Shown: piece by piece, positions 1 to 12,504 of the stretch
Numbering within the stretch: the first letter of the stretch is position 1
Layout of the letters: each line of letters begins with the position of its first letter
Assembly: GCA_015178975.1 (NCBI GenBank)
Contig: WHVD01000119.1
Span: 62,001-126,000 of the forward strand
Direction of reading: 5' to 3'
Source of the DNA: Hysterangium stoloniferum
Lineage: Eukaryota > Basidiomycota > Agaricomycetes > Hysterangiales > Hysterangiaceae
DNA length: 64,000 bases
The notes under the pieces: generated by a model
Databases searched by the model: none
The model's input: the letters and a program-made list of their open reading frames with translations, nothing else
What the model was told of the DNA's origin: nothing
Made by a program: the position numbers and the translations under genes

Positions 1-3000
1 TAATAAATGTCGTGACCATGACCTGAGACCTTGGCGGAGTTCAGCTGAACATGAAAGTTCAATGTATAGTCGGTTAGGTTAAAGTTCGCAGCCAGTGTCG
101 TGATAAACTTTCTTCCGTTGAATTACCGTAGTCTACTTTCGGGGTCTGACCGGAACCACTTATCGTGTTTCTCCGCAATTGATCGTCCACGTTAGGCTAG
201 ATGATATTCAGGTTAATACCCCCCAAATCAACCTACACAACACATATTCTCACTCCGAATAATGATTGTGGATCGAGGGACATCTTGCCTTTTGCCAGGG
301 CCAGAGCGTGGTTAAATCCCGGGACGTCTATTTTAATAAAGTTGCCTATCTTCATAAACGCCTTTTACTGGTGCCCGGTGAATAAACAACAGAGAACATA
401 TTTGCATTTCCCCGAGTCAACGGTGCCGTAATCTTTTACCTAAACCCGCAAGATCTTGGGTCCAATTCCAATCCCATGTGAAGCGCGAGCATATTCTGAC
501 CACTGGCAGGGGAGGGAGGAAATCATCTAACGCAAAATCTTCACAATTCGGTATTTCAATTAAGAAGCGTGTAAATGTGTTACTAGCTGTATTAAATAAA
601 ACCATCAAGTCTCAAATGAACAATGGGCTTCTTCCTCTCGAAAAACTGTCTGATAAATAAATATAGGACCGTCCCGTCGTCACATCTCGGTCGAGTCCAG
701 CACGTATTGCTTTCGTTATTATGCTGATTGTTCCTTGCCGATTTAAGGAGAAGCCCCAACATGAATTCGATGACATCGGATATCGGCATCCATCGGAGAA
801 TTCTCATTAATATTTTACATGGATGTGAGCTCCTACTAGGAAGCTTGTGCACGGATTATTCTCGCTGTATGCGCGTCTCCTATATATAGCGGATAAACAG
901 CGAACAAATAACTCTATGGTGGTCCTGTTATTATGTTCGACGACGATTTTTGGACGGGATAGGTAGCTCCTACTTTGCGTGACTGATGGATGTATTCACG
1001 CGGTCAGAGGTCAAGTCGCTTCGCCGGATGCACGATATGCCCATCGCCCATCTAAATCGAGATCGTGCTGGGATCACATTCAGTCCAGATCTCATCGATG
1101 CAAGCAGGCAGGGACCGTAATACCCCCTCCCCCGTGAAAGCAAGCGAGTCAGCCTCCAGACCTCCAGCGAATCGATCAAAAAGCACCAGCTACCGAACAG
1201 AATGGCGCACAATAAATGGGGCCAGCATGCATTATGGGGATTCGCGAACGGGCTGGCCAGGGTCTTCTATCCTGGCCAAACCGTATCTGCAGCCGGGATC
1301 TAATTCGCCATTTCCCGAAACCTTAATGAATCTGAGCACTGACGAAATCTGAATTCCGAGGTAACTATAATGGGCCTGTTTCGTCGACCCTGCAGTTTCG
1401 GGCTTCGAAATTCAGTCGCTACGGAAAATTCGCCTCTTGTGCTGGGCGGTGTGGCTATAGCAATGGGGATACGCTGCTCTCTATTCTGTTGCCATCACGG
1501 GTAACACGAACGAAAAACGATCTCGGTCGCTGGCGTGTTGAGCCAACTCATCATGACGTCACGCGTTACTTGATGGGGCTTTTTTTTTTGCTCGGTTCTT
1601 AATTTTGGGATAGGGGCTGTGCGTTGGGGACAGATGGAATAGTGTTTCGGATATGTATCAGGCGACCCTGCAATTATATGGTAGATTTCCGCACTACAAA
1701 GCCCACTTCCATTGTATTTCGTTTCAAGTTGACTGTTGGGCTGTGTATATGGCTAGTGGGTTTGGGTTTAGAATGTGGGCTGGATTAGGCTTTGGAATAC
1801 TCGTTGTGCTTCGCCTCCACCCTTGTTCTTCCCATATGGGATACGACAATAAGAGTTGCAGCAGAGCGATCAGTCGGGAACCACGAATCAGGAATTGAGC
1901 TCAATGTGTCATTCCGTGGGGCCTGAGGGGCTGACCCCAGTTCTTAGATTGAAATTTGTCGTGCCGGGCTCTTCCTCGGTCCTTGCCAGGCTCGGTCGGC
2001 TGATTAAAGTTTTAAGGTTCAATTTCGGTACAGAACCCAGAGAGGCCAATATAGCCATATGATCCCGCTAGTGGCAGACCGGAGGAACCCAGGGCGGGGG
2101 TCCAGGCGGTCACGCGGGTGACCATCTTGATCGCAGTGGCGGAAAAGAAATGTATTGGGCCCATCAGCCGAGAGTGTGTTATCAGGCAGGGGCGGCGTGG
2201 ATCCAGGGCCGCGAGCCAGAGCGACCGGGTTCGGGAGGCCGAGGAAGGCAGAGGATGCGCTCCCACACGCTGCGAGCATGGGTGTGCGACCGGACGGTGC
2301 TCTCCACTCAGCAGGCTGGGCTCCATAAATGCCCGAGATACCAGGAAATCGATGATCATGATCTGCTCGATCGGGAATAGGCGGATAAGGCGCGATATTA
2401 TTGGCATCAGTGTATCCTACTTCTATTCAGTTTGCGATCATCTGGAGAAAAAACCCCGCTGCGCCAAGCAAAGCCCTCACGAACGTGGCTGGCCCGCAGG
2501 CAGCATGCACTGGGGCGAGAGCATCGTCACGCTCGGGTTGGACGACTAGCGACGGTGGCAGGGATCGGAGGGGTGCCGTAGGGCCGGAAATGAGGTGAAT
2601 GTAGGGCTTCGCAAACGTCGAAGGAAGACGAATGTGTAGTCATTTCCAGGTGACGCGCATGATAGTGATCTTCCTAATATGGGGTCCTTACGTTATTATT
2701 GAATTCACTCGCTTCTTTTCTGATTATGATCCGCCCTTTATGGGTAGCGTGATTAAGGAATCGGGGATTCCACGGCTGTACCCAGCTTCTCGGATCGATA
2801 GGGACGTGGCTCGATGATACGGAAGTCGTGTGATTATTCAAACTTTCGTCAGGCTAATATATTTATTTACGCCGAGCACACCATTCTCGTGTAAATTGCA
2901 AACGCACTTTGTTGAAGCACTGTGCCATGGTGTGACTCCCTCTTAGCGACACTCATGTGCCATGGCAACCAACTAGGCTCCGCCGAGTGGCTCGACTCAG

Positions 3001-3648
3001 TTCCATGGCTGCTGTCGCTTTGCATGGCTCAGCTCGCACATCATGGGGGACCCGGGAACAAGCCGAGTGCGCCACATGGGAGGGAAAACAGATTGGCCAC
3101 AAAAAAGAGGGCAGCCGCATTGTTTGGTGTCAGGCACTTCGGTTCGAGAAGATTCTTCGGCTATGCGCCAGCCTTCCCGGTGACCTACCCATATTGCAAC
3201 GCGAACACGTGTAGGTGGCTACAAGGGGATTACCGGGGATACCCATGATTACCACCCCGACCGTCTGGCCCGGAGATAACGGGCGCTACGCTTCATCCGG
3301 TTTTCGGGGTCTCTTTTTTCCAGCGACACCCAAAACGGAGGCCAACGTCCGAAAACCCCCCCTTTGTCTCTCCCCAACACCTCCCCAACAGAAGCTCGCT
3401 CCCCTTCTCTCCACCGCTCCCAGCCCATGTCCACCAACGCGAAGTATGTGGGAGGAGGAGGGGCTCATTCACCCAATGTGTAAGTGTCAAGCTTTTCTGA
3501 ATAAGATCTAGTCGGGCCAGTCGGACCCAGGATATCGGCACGCTCAAAGTTCGAAACGTGTGGCCGGGCGGCCCAAAATGGGTACTTAGGAACTCTTCAT
3601 TCTTTCCTGGTGCCCCATCCTCAACCGCACTTTTCACTGACCAACGGT
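1..3648. other. Intergenic, no supported gene
   Basis: I see no conserved domain or convincing exon chain here on either strand. Open frames are short (mostly under 145 codons), overlap in several frames and match no family I recognise. The last few hundred bases are pyrimidine-rich on the plus strand and should hold the promoter and 5' leader of the velvet gene that starts at 3649. I could not single out a TATA box or start site. Confidence 0.5.
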
Positions 3649-6422
3649 ATGTCTGCCAACAGGGAGTACGAGCTCACCGTCAGGCAGCAGCCCAAGCAGG
3701 TGTGTTTCCCCCTATCTCGCTCACCACCCACGCTCTGCTGACCCACGACCGCTTTCCAGGCGCGCATGTGCGGAGTGGGGGGAAAATGTGCGCTCCAGGT
3801 CACTCACTGCCAAAACGCGTCTTCCGACTGATCCTCTCCACTCTAGCTGACCGCCGCCCCATCGACCCGCCCCCCATTGTGCAGCTGCGCGTCATCACCC
3901 ATGCGACCCCAAATCCCCCGGCCCCGCCCCAGCCCAACGGGCTCAATTCCTATCTGCAAAACCCGTATTACTTCATGTTTGCGTCCCTCGCTGCCCCAGA
4001 CACAGACGAGGAGCTGCATCTTCTCAAGGACGGAAAAACTCGCTGCACAACTGGTTCAGTCGTCTCCAGCCTCTACCATCTCAAGGACTCAGAGAACGGA
4101 GGCCAGGACGCCGGTTTCTTTGTGTTCCCGGACTTGAGCGTAAGAACGGAAGGCAGCTATCGACTCAAGTTGACGCTATTTGAAGTTATTGGGTATGTCA
4201 GACAAATCTTCATCGTCCGTTGAAACAGCCTGATGGTGCATGAGGAGCAGTGGCCAGGTGCATCACTGTAAGTCAATTTTTTCGAAACCGTTCTATGTCT
4301 TCACGGCAAAGAAATTTCCCGGTATGGAGGGTACGTTGCTTTCCATCAAGTGTATCCGCTGCTGCTAATGCCACGTCCAGAGTCCACCAACCTATCATGT
4401 TCCCTCGCAGACCAGGGAATCAAGATCCGCATCCGCAAAGACATTCGCGTGCGGAAGCGACCGTCTCGGGATGACGATTCTGATTCCGAGGACGACGAGG
4501 ACAATGATTCGGACGACCCCAAAACCAAGCGGCGCGGAGGGAAGAGCTCCCGCAAGTCCAAGCGCGCCCGCGTCGGCTCTGTCAATGATGGTCCTACACA
4601 AGCTGCTCCTGGTGCACCCACCGGACCCTCTGGCAGTAGCGAGTGGAACGTCATTGACCCGGCTCTTGGTCCCTCTTCTGCGCCACCTCACTCTGCGCCG
4701 TACTATCCCCCTCACTATGGCTACCCACCCCCTGCCCCCGGCGCACCTTATCCTGATCCTCGTGGACCGCACCCTCACGATCCGGCGTACCATCATCCGC
4801 CGCCTCCACACGCGCCGCCACCCCACTATGCATATAACGCAGGTGCTGGATGGGACTACCACCGCCAACCCCCTTATGACATGAGCAGGGGTTACCCGCC
4901 ACCTGGCGCGCCCGGCTATGGCTACCCTCCTCACTATGAAGGGTACGCTCCTCCACCTCCCCCCCACCAAGGGCCACATCCACCGCCTGCACCCGCGGCA
5001 GAGGTTGCACCCCCCGCGCCTCCGGCAGCAAAGTCCTCCGCGACCGGAGGAGCATCTGCTCCTGCACCTCCACCTCCTCAAGGACATTACCCAAGTAGTG
5101 CGCCGTCACAATCAGCTCCACCGTCTGGTGCAGCGCCGGCCTCTGGTGCCTCTGCGGCACCGACAACGCCGACGACTGCGCCGCCTGCAGCTCCTTCAAG
5201 TGCCCCGCCCCCACCTACGCCTACGTATCCAACCCAGTGGGGGCAGCAACCGCCACCCTCCAGCCAGCATTATCAATACCAGTACCCTCCACCGCAATAC
5301 GGCAGCAGTGCCGCGTACGGACACTATCCCCCTCCGCCCCCGCATCAGCAACCCTACCCGCCTCCTCCTGGTGGAAGCCAGTCGTCGTACCCGCCACCGC
5401 CGCCGGCTGGAGCCGGTCAGCCACCCTACCCGCCACCGACCCAACAGGGACCGTACCCTCCGCCCCAGCAGCAACCACACCAGCAATACACCCCTCCGAC
5501 CGGCCAGCAGCCCTCAGCCCCTCCGGCTCAGCCAGGAGGGCACCAGCAGCAGAGCGGATATCAGTATCCGCCTCCTGGAGCGCCGCAGCAGCAGCCCCCA
5601 CAGCAGCAACAGCAGCAGCAAGACTGGTATGCGTATCAGCGGGGCGGGTACTACGACAACCGCTATCCCCAGGGCCAGCAGCCGCCGAGCGGCAGCGAGA
5701 GCCCCGACAGGCAGCAGCCGGGGCAGCCGCACTCGGGCCAGACGGGCCAGCAGCAGCATTCGGCGCAGCCGCGACCGGCCAACGGCGAGGGGGGGCAGGG
5801 CGCGGACGGCAAGAAGCTGCATCTTGCGCCTATTAGGGACGGCTCGCCGAGGAGCGCGGGGGGCAGCGGCGAGACGAACGGGTATGCGGTGCCGCATGCC
5901 TCTGCGCAGAATGGGCATCATAAGGAGGGGGCGGCTGTGCAGGGTCCAGTGCCAGGGCAAGGGCAGGGACCAGGGCAGGGGCAAGGGCAAGGGCAAGGGC
6001 AAGGGCAAGGATCGGGCCAGCCACAGGGCCAGGGGCCGCAGGATGCGCGGTACGCAGCGGGGAAGCGCAGCGGGGGGTACGAGACGCGCTCGCAGGGCCA
6101 GCAGCCCCCGCCCCCGCCGCCGTCGCAGCAGCAGCAGCAGTCCCCGCCCCAGACGCACCGCGAGTATTCGGGCAGCTCGGTGTCGCGTGTGCCGCCGCAC
6201 CCGCAACAGGTCGCGCCGCACCAGCCGCAGGTGCCGCGGCACCAGTACGAGACGCGTGCGAGGGGGTATGAGCCGTATCCTGCTGCGCCGTATGCGCAGG
6301 ATGGGCGGGGACGCTACAGGACGCCGCAGGAAAATGGGGCGGCGGCAGCAGCTGCGGCTGCGGCGGGGAAGAAGAACCCGCTGAGTATTGGGAGTATTAT
6401 CTCGGAGAGGCGAGATAATTAG
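3649..6422 (+). CDS. Velvet-domain transcription factor (VosA/VelB-like) with long Pro/Gln-rich tail
   Basis: Velvet proteins are fungal nuclear regulators with an NF-kB-like DNA-binding fold. They form homo- and heterodimers (VosA, VelB, VeA) that link sporulation and development to secondary metabolism. I read five exons, 3649-3699, 3760-3787, 3847-4192, 4251-4330 and 4381-6422, with four GT-AG introns of 50-60 bp. Together they give 848 residues. The velvet domain covers about residues 5-190: VRQQPKQARMCGVGGK, then DRRPIDPPPIVQLRV, HHCKSIFSKPFYVFTAKKFPG, and the closing IRIRKDIRVRKRP. A basic/acidic segment follows (DDDSDSEDDEDND next to KTKRRGGKSSRKSKRARV) and is a likely nuclear localisation signal. 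The remaining ~600 residues are low-complexity P/Y/Q/G with poly-Q, a GQ run and poly-A, ending in LSIGSIISERRDN. The RRPIDPPPIVQL core favours VosA-type over VelB, but I do not assign a symbol. The start lies right at the velvet domain, as is usual. Confidence 0.93.
5952..6010 (+). repeat. 6-bp tandem repeat coding for Gly-Gln in the velvet tail
   Basis: About ten imperfect copies of a gggcaa/gggcag unit run in frame inside the last exon of the velvet gene and encode alternating Gly-Gln. Such coding microsatellites often vary in length between strains. The reading frame stays open through it. Confidence 0.8.
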
Positions 6423-8811
6423 GGGGCTGTTGTTGCTTGTGTGTGTGATTATCCTCAGTGAGTGGGTGCGCCCCTTGTTTCTCCGGGGAAGGGTAGCAGG
6501 TGCTGATTGTTTTGTTTTTTCCCTGTTTCGCTCTTTTATTGTAGATTAGTTTTGTACAGTACCATGCAACACCGTTTCTGTGACCTTGTGAAAATATTAT
6601 ACCGTATGGCCCCCCTTTTCGTGTATTTCCTTCCTTGTGTGTTTTGTCGCTCTTCTCGACCTTCTCATCTCGTCTCGTTCTCGCTTCCTCGTATTGCCAT
6701 CCTTGTTTCACACGCTACTCGAATGATATCTCTTTTGTTTTTTGTTTCTTCTTTTCTGGTCTGCTACCTCGATTTCTCAGGTGTGTGCTGTCTCCCTTTT
6801 TTCATATCTATCATCCTGAATCACTCGCCTCTAGTCTCGAACCCAAGACGGTCGTCCGGTATAACAAACCACAGCCGACAACTGACAATACAATACCGCC
6901 GCGCTATACTTTCAGACTGTTTACTCACCCCCCAAAAAATTGTCGGCGCGCGTTTTTGCTTATTTCGTCTCGTCTCGTCCCCTCACGTTTCTCCTCTTCT
7001 TTTTAAGTACTGTGGGTACATACACAGTGTTGTCGTGTTTGTTGCGGCCTCGTCGAATATATCATATTCTTCTTCTAAAAGGTATCCCTGCGTTCTACCT
7101 GGGCCCGTCCATTGCTATGCTCCACGCTATCAGACTCTGCCTGGCTGTCTCTATCTTATTGGAGTCAGTTTAATACTGCGTTCGTGTGTTGGCGACACAT
7201 TCGATTTGAAGACATGGCGTGACGCGACGTGAATTCATAATTCTCTTGTGTCTCCATCTAGTTGTCGTGAAATCGAGTGCTACAATATATACTACTCTAA
7301 CGTGACTATGTAATACAATGGGCAGGACGAGACAAAAGCAAAGGGACAAAAAGGCGTGTTGGGTCACGTGCCTCCTTCACAATGCACCATCAGCTTTCCT
7401 TTCTGTCCTTATACCACGATTTATCTTTCTGTACTGTGCCTCGATACACGACTCTTACGAAACCCGCGCGCTCCGCTGTGAGGATCCACGTTACGCGATG
7501 CGCAATTATGCGCACCTCTGCTTCCATCATGGGATTTTATCTAGCCTTAGCCACGTATGTGACTTTGGTTTCTCAGGAGTCAGATCTTATTTTATTGATT
7601 TGACTGGGTTGATGACAGTATGAAAGTGAAGGCTCCGTCGACATTCTCCGGAAAAGGGTCGTGTTACATGCCTATCTTTGTTTTTTTCGCACCCTTGTTT
7701 GTCTCAGTTGACCGAAACTGCCTCTTACTCATCCTCGTATGTCACTGGCTCTCATCTGAGTGATTGATCACATCTTCCTGGTTTAGTTTCGGCACCATCA
7801 TCACTGTGCATGTCACATATACCTAACACGAAGCTGCTTTGGCACATCTTGGTTTGGTCTGTCTGGTTGGGTGTTGACAGGCGATCTCTATCGTGACATG
7901 CGTGAAAGACGAGATACCGCAGCCTCGGCCGTGAGCGACGAGGTGCCTCTCTTTCCGTAAGCAAGTCCAGCCCTTGTCCATCTTGCCGTGTCTAGTTCTT
8001 TCTTCATGAACTAACGTGGGCCGCCGCATCGGGTGTCAGCACCGGCAACTATGTGTGTCTGATAGTGACGTCATGTATACTTGTTGTAATCGGCCGGCTT
8101 TGCCGCTATGCTCATCATCATCATCATCATCCTCGCCGATCGTGACCATGCGAACACAAACACACACTCGGATCCTTGTCCCTCGCCAGGTATTCGACTC
8201 CAGGCATTCCTCCCGACGATGTCCACATTGGGTTGAGGAACATCCTGGCGATCGAGAGGACCCGGTCTTTCTCAAATCGCCATGGGCGTTCCTTGCCTTT
8301 GGTGTTGGCCAACTGTACCTAGACCGTGGCACGGAGTCATGACCCAAGACGATCGTCGAGGGTCATTTCTCCTTGTCACGACTGGACTCCATCTACTGAC
8401 AGCCCTACAAGACTCGCTTGCATCTCCGTCATGTTTCCCGAGCATTCCCACTCCCATCGGCTCAGGCGGGATTGATCCTCGTCACCAAGTGAGAAGGATC
8501 AAAATGATGGCATGTGAGCAGTCCCAGTTAACGTCTTCAAGGATATATGTGAAATTTACATCTCAGGACCACCCACGGGAAATATCCCCGTTTTCCCAAG
8601 AAGAAGCAATTCAGCTTGCGTTCTCCGCACGCTTCACAGGCAATGCCGCTTTTATCAATATTGAACCGGATCGTTTTCCGAATCTTCGCTTTCTTCCATC
8701 TGCGTCGCTTCTCTGGGCGAATAAAAGTGTGTCCGTATCGCGTTTGTCTGTACGTTGTACGCTAAAATTGCCCATGTTGTTAACGCAAAATGCGCAGTTC
8801 TAATAATAACT
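6423..8811. other. 3' flank of velvet gene, no supported gene
   Basis: T-rich, pyrimidine-rich plus strand after the velvet stop, probably 3' UTR and spacer. The longest frames (6507-7232 and 8282-8803, plus strand) translate to compositionally odd peptides with no domain I recognise and no exon chain. A (CAT)6 microsatellite lies at 8113-8130. Confidence 0.5.
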
Positions 8812-8948
8812 CTTAGTGAGTGATAACTCCACTAAGTATATATAAGTATCTACCTAATAATAACTATAGGTAGAGTAAGTATCATGACTAGTGACTAATA
8901 GAATAATCCTTTACATACCTCTTAGTGAGTGATAACTCCACTAAGAGG
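8812..8948. repeat. Two copies of a short hairpin-forming palindrome
   Basis: An imperfect unit occurs at 8812-8836 and again at 8918-8948. Each copy has arms reading cttagtg and cactaag around the same 11-base loop (agtgataactc). In the second copy the arms extend to 10 bp (cctcttagtg / cactaagagg). Between them, 8850-8872 is another small inverted repeat (ctaccta / taggtag). The AT-rich setting and repeated hairpin suggest a decayed MITE-like insertion, but no target duplication is visible. Confidence 0.55.
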
Positions 8949-10653
8949 TTACGCGTTTGAAGGTATAACTATATATAGTATGCCTCGCTTAGTGGGAACT
9001 ATACAGTTCCCCAATATGTACTATGTTCCAGCTTACCAAATATGGCTTATGTAACGCCATTACTTCAACACATGTGCCCTTGAATGCATGTGTCGATTAA
9101 ACGTGACATGATACATACTTTTTTCTATTTTAAACTGCATCCTCACACCTTACACTGTCAATTTTCAGACCAACTTGAATATGAGTGATGTCTGACAAGG
9201 GCTGTTATATTACGTAATACGAATGACAAATAAGTGATCTCTGAAATGTCTAACAAAGCTTCCGTTGACTTGGGATAGCGAGGGATTGCAGCCATTAGGG
9301 CCCAGGGCTGCCGCGGTGTGGAATTACTGCGTAGTTTGGCTATTTGGATATGTTTAGACTTTTATCCGTTTACAACGAGTACCGTCATTTCACTCGGACA
9401 AACGGAAAGTTATTCGGTCTAGGAACAGCACCACGAAAATTTTACATCTTGGGCTTATTGGTAGTAATCTCCACCGTGATGACGTTATAGCAGCTTGGTG
9501 ATCTAACTCGCGTCGGCGTATACGCCTGCGTCAAAGCAACTCTAAAAACGACATCGATGATTTTCGTTTGCAGCAGCACGACAGTTAGGCAACTACGGCT
9601 CAGCGCTGGCCGTCAGTATATTTTGAAACTGGCGGTACACCGTATAAAAAAGAACACGAGGAACGATTATTGTTCGGGATGGGCGTATCTCAGATTTATT
9701 GCTACAGTGAGATCGGATTTTTTTCTTTTAGAGTGATAGGTTCAACTAAAGGCGTGTGTAATGGGTTGAGCTGATAAGGGATGCATGTTTCTTTAAAGAC
9801 GATGATACTTTCTGGCTAATATCGAATAAGAGTTTTTTGCAGCCGATTATACGCTTAGCTATGGAAAAAGGGGAGTTTACTCCATGCAACGATAGAACCT
9901 GCGAGCGAACTCCTAATTCTTAGCCACGCTGCAAATATTAGTGTTGAGACACTACACTATTTTTCACCCGGAAACCGAAATTGTCGACCATATATATTAC
10001 AATCGTCACGGAGCTTGCTTGGCCTGAAACGGCAGCCATGTGTTAATGAACCTCCTAAAGTCTTGCATAGGCTTTGATACACTCACTGGCTCCGAGTGTG
10101 AGTATCTATCTATTCTCATTAGCAATCAGTCGCGAACTCGGGCGGAACGTCATATGTGAAGGAACAGGAGGGATGGGAGGATGGAGTTGGCGAATGTGAG
10201 TATACATGTCGCTATGACCTGGTTGGTTGGGGTTTGACTCGTGATGGTCTTTTGTTTTCTTTTTTAGAAAATCTGCATTATTTTTACAATGCACTGGGTG
10301 TTTTGAGGATACTCTTCAGACAAGTCGGAAGACTTTGAAGGACCTGGAACACATCCGTTGTATTATTTTTCACCATCATACCTGATTTTGTCATCAGAGT
10401 TTGGCTCGGGAGCAGACTTTTTGTCTAGGCAGATATGAAATGCTCACTGGGATACTTGGGTCGAAGAGTGTTGAAATAGACTCGTGCGCCCAAGCTTAAG
10501 TTTATTTAAACTAACACAAGGACACTAAACAACACTGTCCCATCCCGTATCAAGCTTATATGACAGTACCCAGCCATACCGTACCTTAGAACATGTATTA
10601 CCATCTCAGCTGTATGCTAACCGAAGAGTATTTAACTACGACAGTTACACATC
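8949..10653. other. AT-rich spacer, nothing identified
   Basis: No frame longer than about 60 codons has coding character and I recognise no repeat family. A 12-bp perfect palindrome (ggcgtatacgcc) sits at 9515-9526 but has no context that gives it a role. Confidence 0.45.
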
Positions 10654-10695
10654 CATACCTCAGTCGAATCACCCTTACATGTCGACTGAGGTATG
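10654..10695. repeat. Perfect 14-bp stem-loop
   Basis: Arms catacctcagtcga (10654-10667) and tcgactgaggtatg (10682-10695) are perfectly complementary around a 14-base loop. It is not followed by a T tract and lies in gene-free DNA. It could be a relic transposon end or a small fold-back rather than a terminator. Confidence 0.6.
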
Positions 10696-11699
10696 TTATT
10701 ATCTTCTTGATTATAGTCACAATAGCTTAACAAAAGCATGTCATAGTATATTTGTTATAAAGAGTCAATTACTCCTTGAAGCTGTGTCCAAATTCCTTGG
10801 CCTCAATTTCTGAACTCCTGAGTAAGACCTTACGTACAATTTTCCCAGACATTGATCTGTACTTCTTTTAACCATGTGGATCATCAATTTTCATGAACAC
10901 TCTTGTATACCACCTCCTCACCTCGAATGAACCTATCTAAGTAAATGTATAAGTTTTGGTATCTCAGATGGTTATTGTATCACCGACAGTTGGGCCAATA
11001 AAAAGGGAGGCAATCCATCATGATAGGGCCATATATTGCCATTTTGACCAGACACTAGATATTAATATTACTCAAGGAAGGGCTAAAACTAAGGATGTGC
11101 CAATTTGAGTGGTGCACAAGGTATATTTGACCAGGAAACTGTACACTAATTGTAACAGTTCTCATGTTTTGAGGATCTAATGTCCAATATAATTTTATTT
11201 TGATAATTTCCAATACAAAATTGATGAAGTATCTACTTATTTGGAAAAAAGAAACATGTTGTGGCAGCACGACACCCTGCACAGCACTTTCCTATAGCCC
11301 CCAAAAGAGGAACCATCAGACTGTTGGACAAATTCAAATGTATATGTATGAAACCCGACAGGGAATTATCAGAAGAAAAACAGAGAGAGATCTGGTCGTG
11401 AAAAGAAATGGTATTGTGTTCAATGTGTTGCATGAGCGAAATGACTGTATCTTTTTATTGCCATGCTTCTCACACACACACACACTCTGCTGATCCCCCA
11501 CTCTCCCATTTTTTTGTCATCTTCACACCTCATCAATGGATCTGCCCTTTGCATCCCCTATCACTACATACCCCAGGCCTGTCGCCACAAAAAGTTACGG
11601 GGTGACAAAGAAAGCCCTGGGGTGCTTGGATTGATAAAGGGAGGGTAGAGACATGCATGGATAGGTGCAAGGGATGTAGACAAAGGAAACTAGTGTGAG
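10696..11699. other. Spacer without a supported gene
   Basis: Sequence is CpG-poor and resembles old repeat DNA. A (CA)n tract lies near 11469-11486. A minus-strand stretch around 10790-10870 faintly recalls the C-terminal end of an acyl-CoA ligase, but it is too short to call. Confidence 0.4.
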
Positions 11700-12425
11700 C
11701 CGCTTATCGGATTCTGTGATCTTTCATACTCTGTCCATACTTACCCACATGTACAAAGCTGTGACGGCAACCGGCACCTGTTCTCCAATACTTCCTTTTT
11801 TTCTCAGAATTAACGTAATATTTGTATGAGGCTGACTGTTTCTTTTTGCTTTTGTTACATGCTGCGAAGTAGACGTCCATTCGCTTTGACATGTTTGGTG
11901 CATCAAAGTGGCTGTAAGACTTGAAGGCATGTAATCCAACAATGTATCAAAACTCAGACTGGAATTTATTTGACTTCCCAGTGTCACTCCGTATAGCTAT
12001 ATAGAACCTGTATCCAAAAGCAAAGCAATCAAAGTAGTGTACTAAGCATAATATATCTTAGCTTCTGAGCATGATTGCATATTGCATTGATCCAAAGTGG
12101 GAGTGGCCATATTCTAATTGTCCTTGGATAATTGCAATATATGCAGAGGTATCCTTCCAAAGTTTGATTGACACATTCAGTTTGTCTGTCACCTTCTGGA
12201 TGGTATCTGGATGTCAAGACCACTGGGGTTAGTCAGGATCTGTGGGGTTGTCAAGATGAGCATTATAGAATCTAGTGGAATTGCTAATAGAATGACTTGG
12301 TGTAGTTTCTTGGTGTCCATAATGATAATACCATACATGACTAGATGAATAAGTGTTAAGTTCTGAACAAAGCTCCATGGATAGTCCCGTGGAGGTTTCC
12401 AGTAATTATTCTGAACACACACTTG
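11700..12425 (-). mobile_element. Ty3/gypsy retrotransposon relic (integrase region)
   Basis: Minus-strand peptides read like the linker before integrase and the integrase core of a Ty3/gypsy polyprotein. Examples are a SRYHPEGDRQTE-type segment near 12190-12220 and, upstream of it, an LHQ..LLAIPLD segment near 12300. The fossil is short, CpG-poor and badly broken, so it is old. Its internal sequence around 12240-12330 resembles the relic at 52135-52413, so both probably come from the same family. Confidence 0.7.
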
Positions 12426-12504
12426 CTTCCGGGAATTGTCCCATGGAGTCCCCGGGAAATAAGTCTAGGGAAAGTTCCGGGGATATTAGTACAAGGAACG
12501 GTGG

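Noticed and set aside
4395-6384. Long frames on both strands over the velvet last exon (for example 4918-6384 plus, 4395-5087 minus).
   Set aside because: They are shadow translations of the repetitive P/Q-rich coding exon; the velvet frame has domain support and fitting introns.
10469-10732. Possible small solo LTR (tgttgaaatag ... cttaaca).
   Set aside because: No matching target duplication and no second copy in the window.
10780-10870. Minus-strand similarity to an acyl-CoA ligase C-terminus (SGKIVRKVLLR-like).
   Set aside because: Only about 30 residues, no upstream domain found, and surrounded by repeat DNA.
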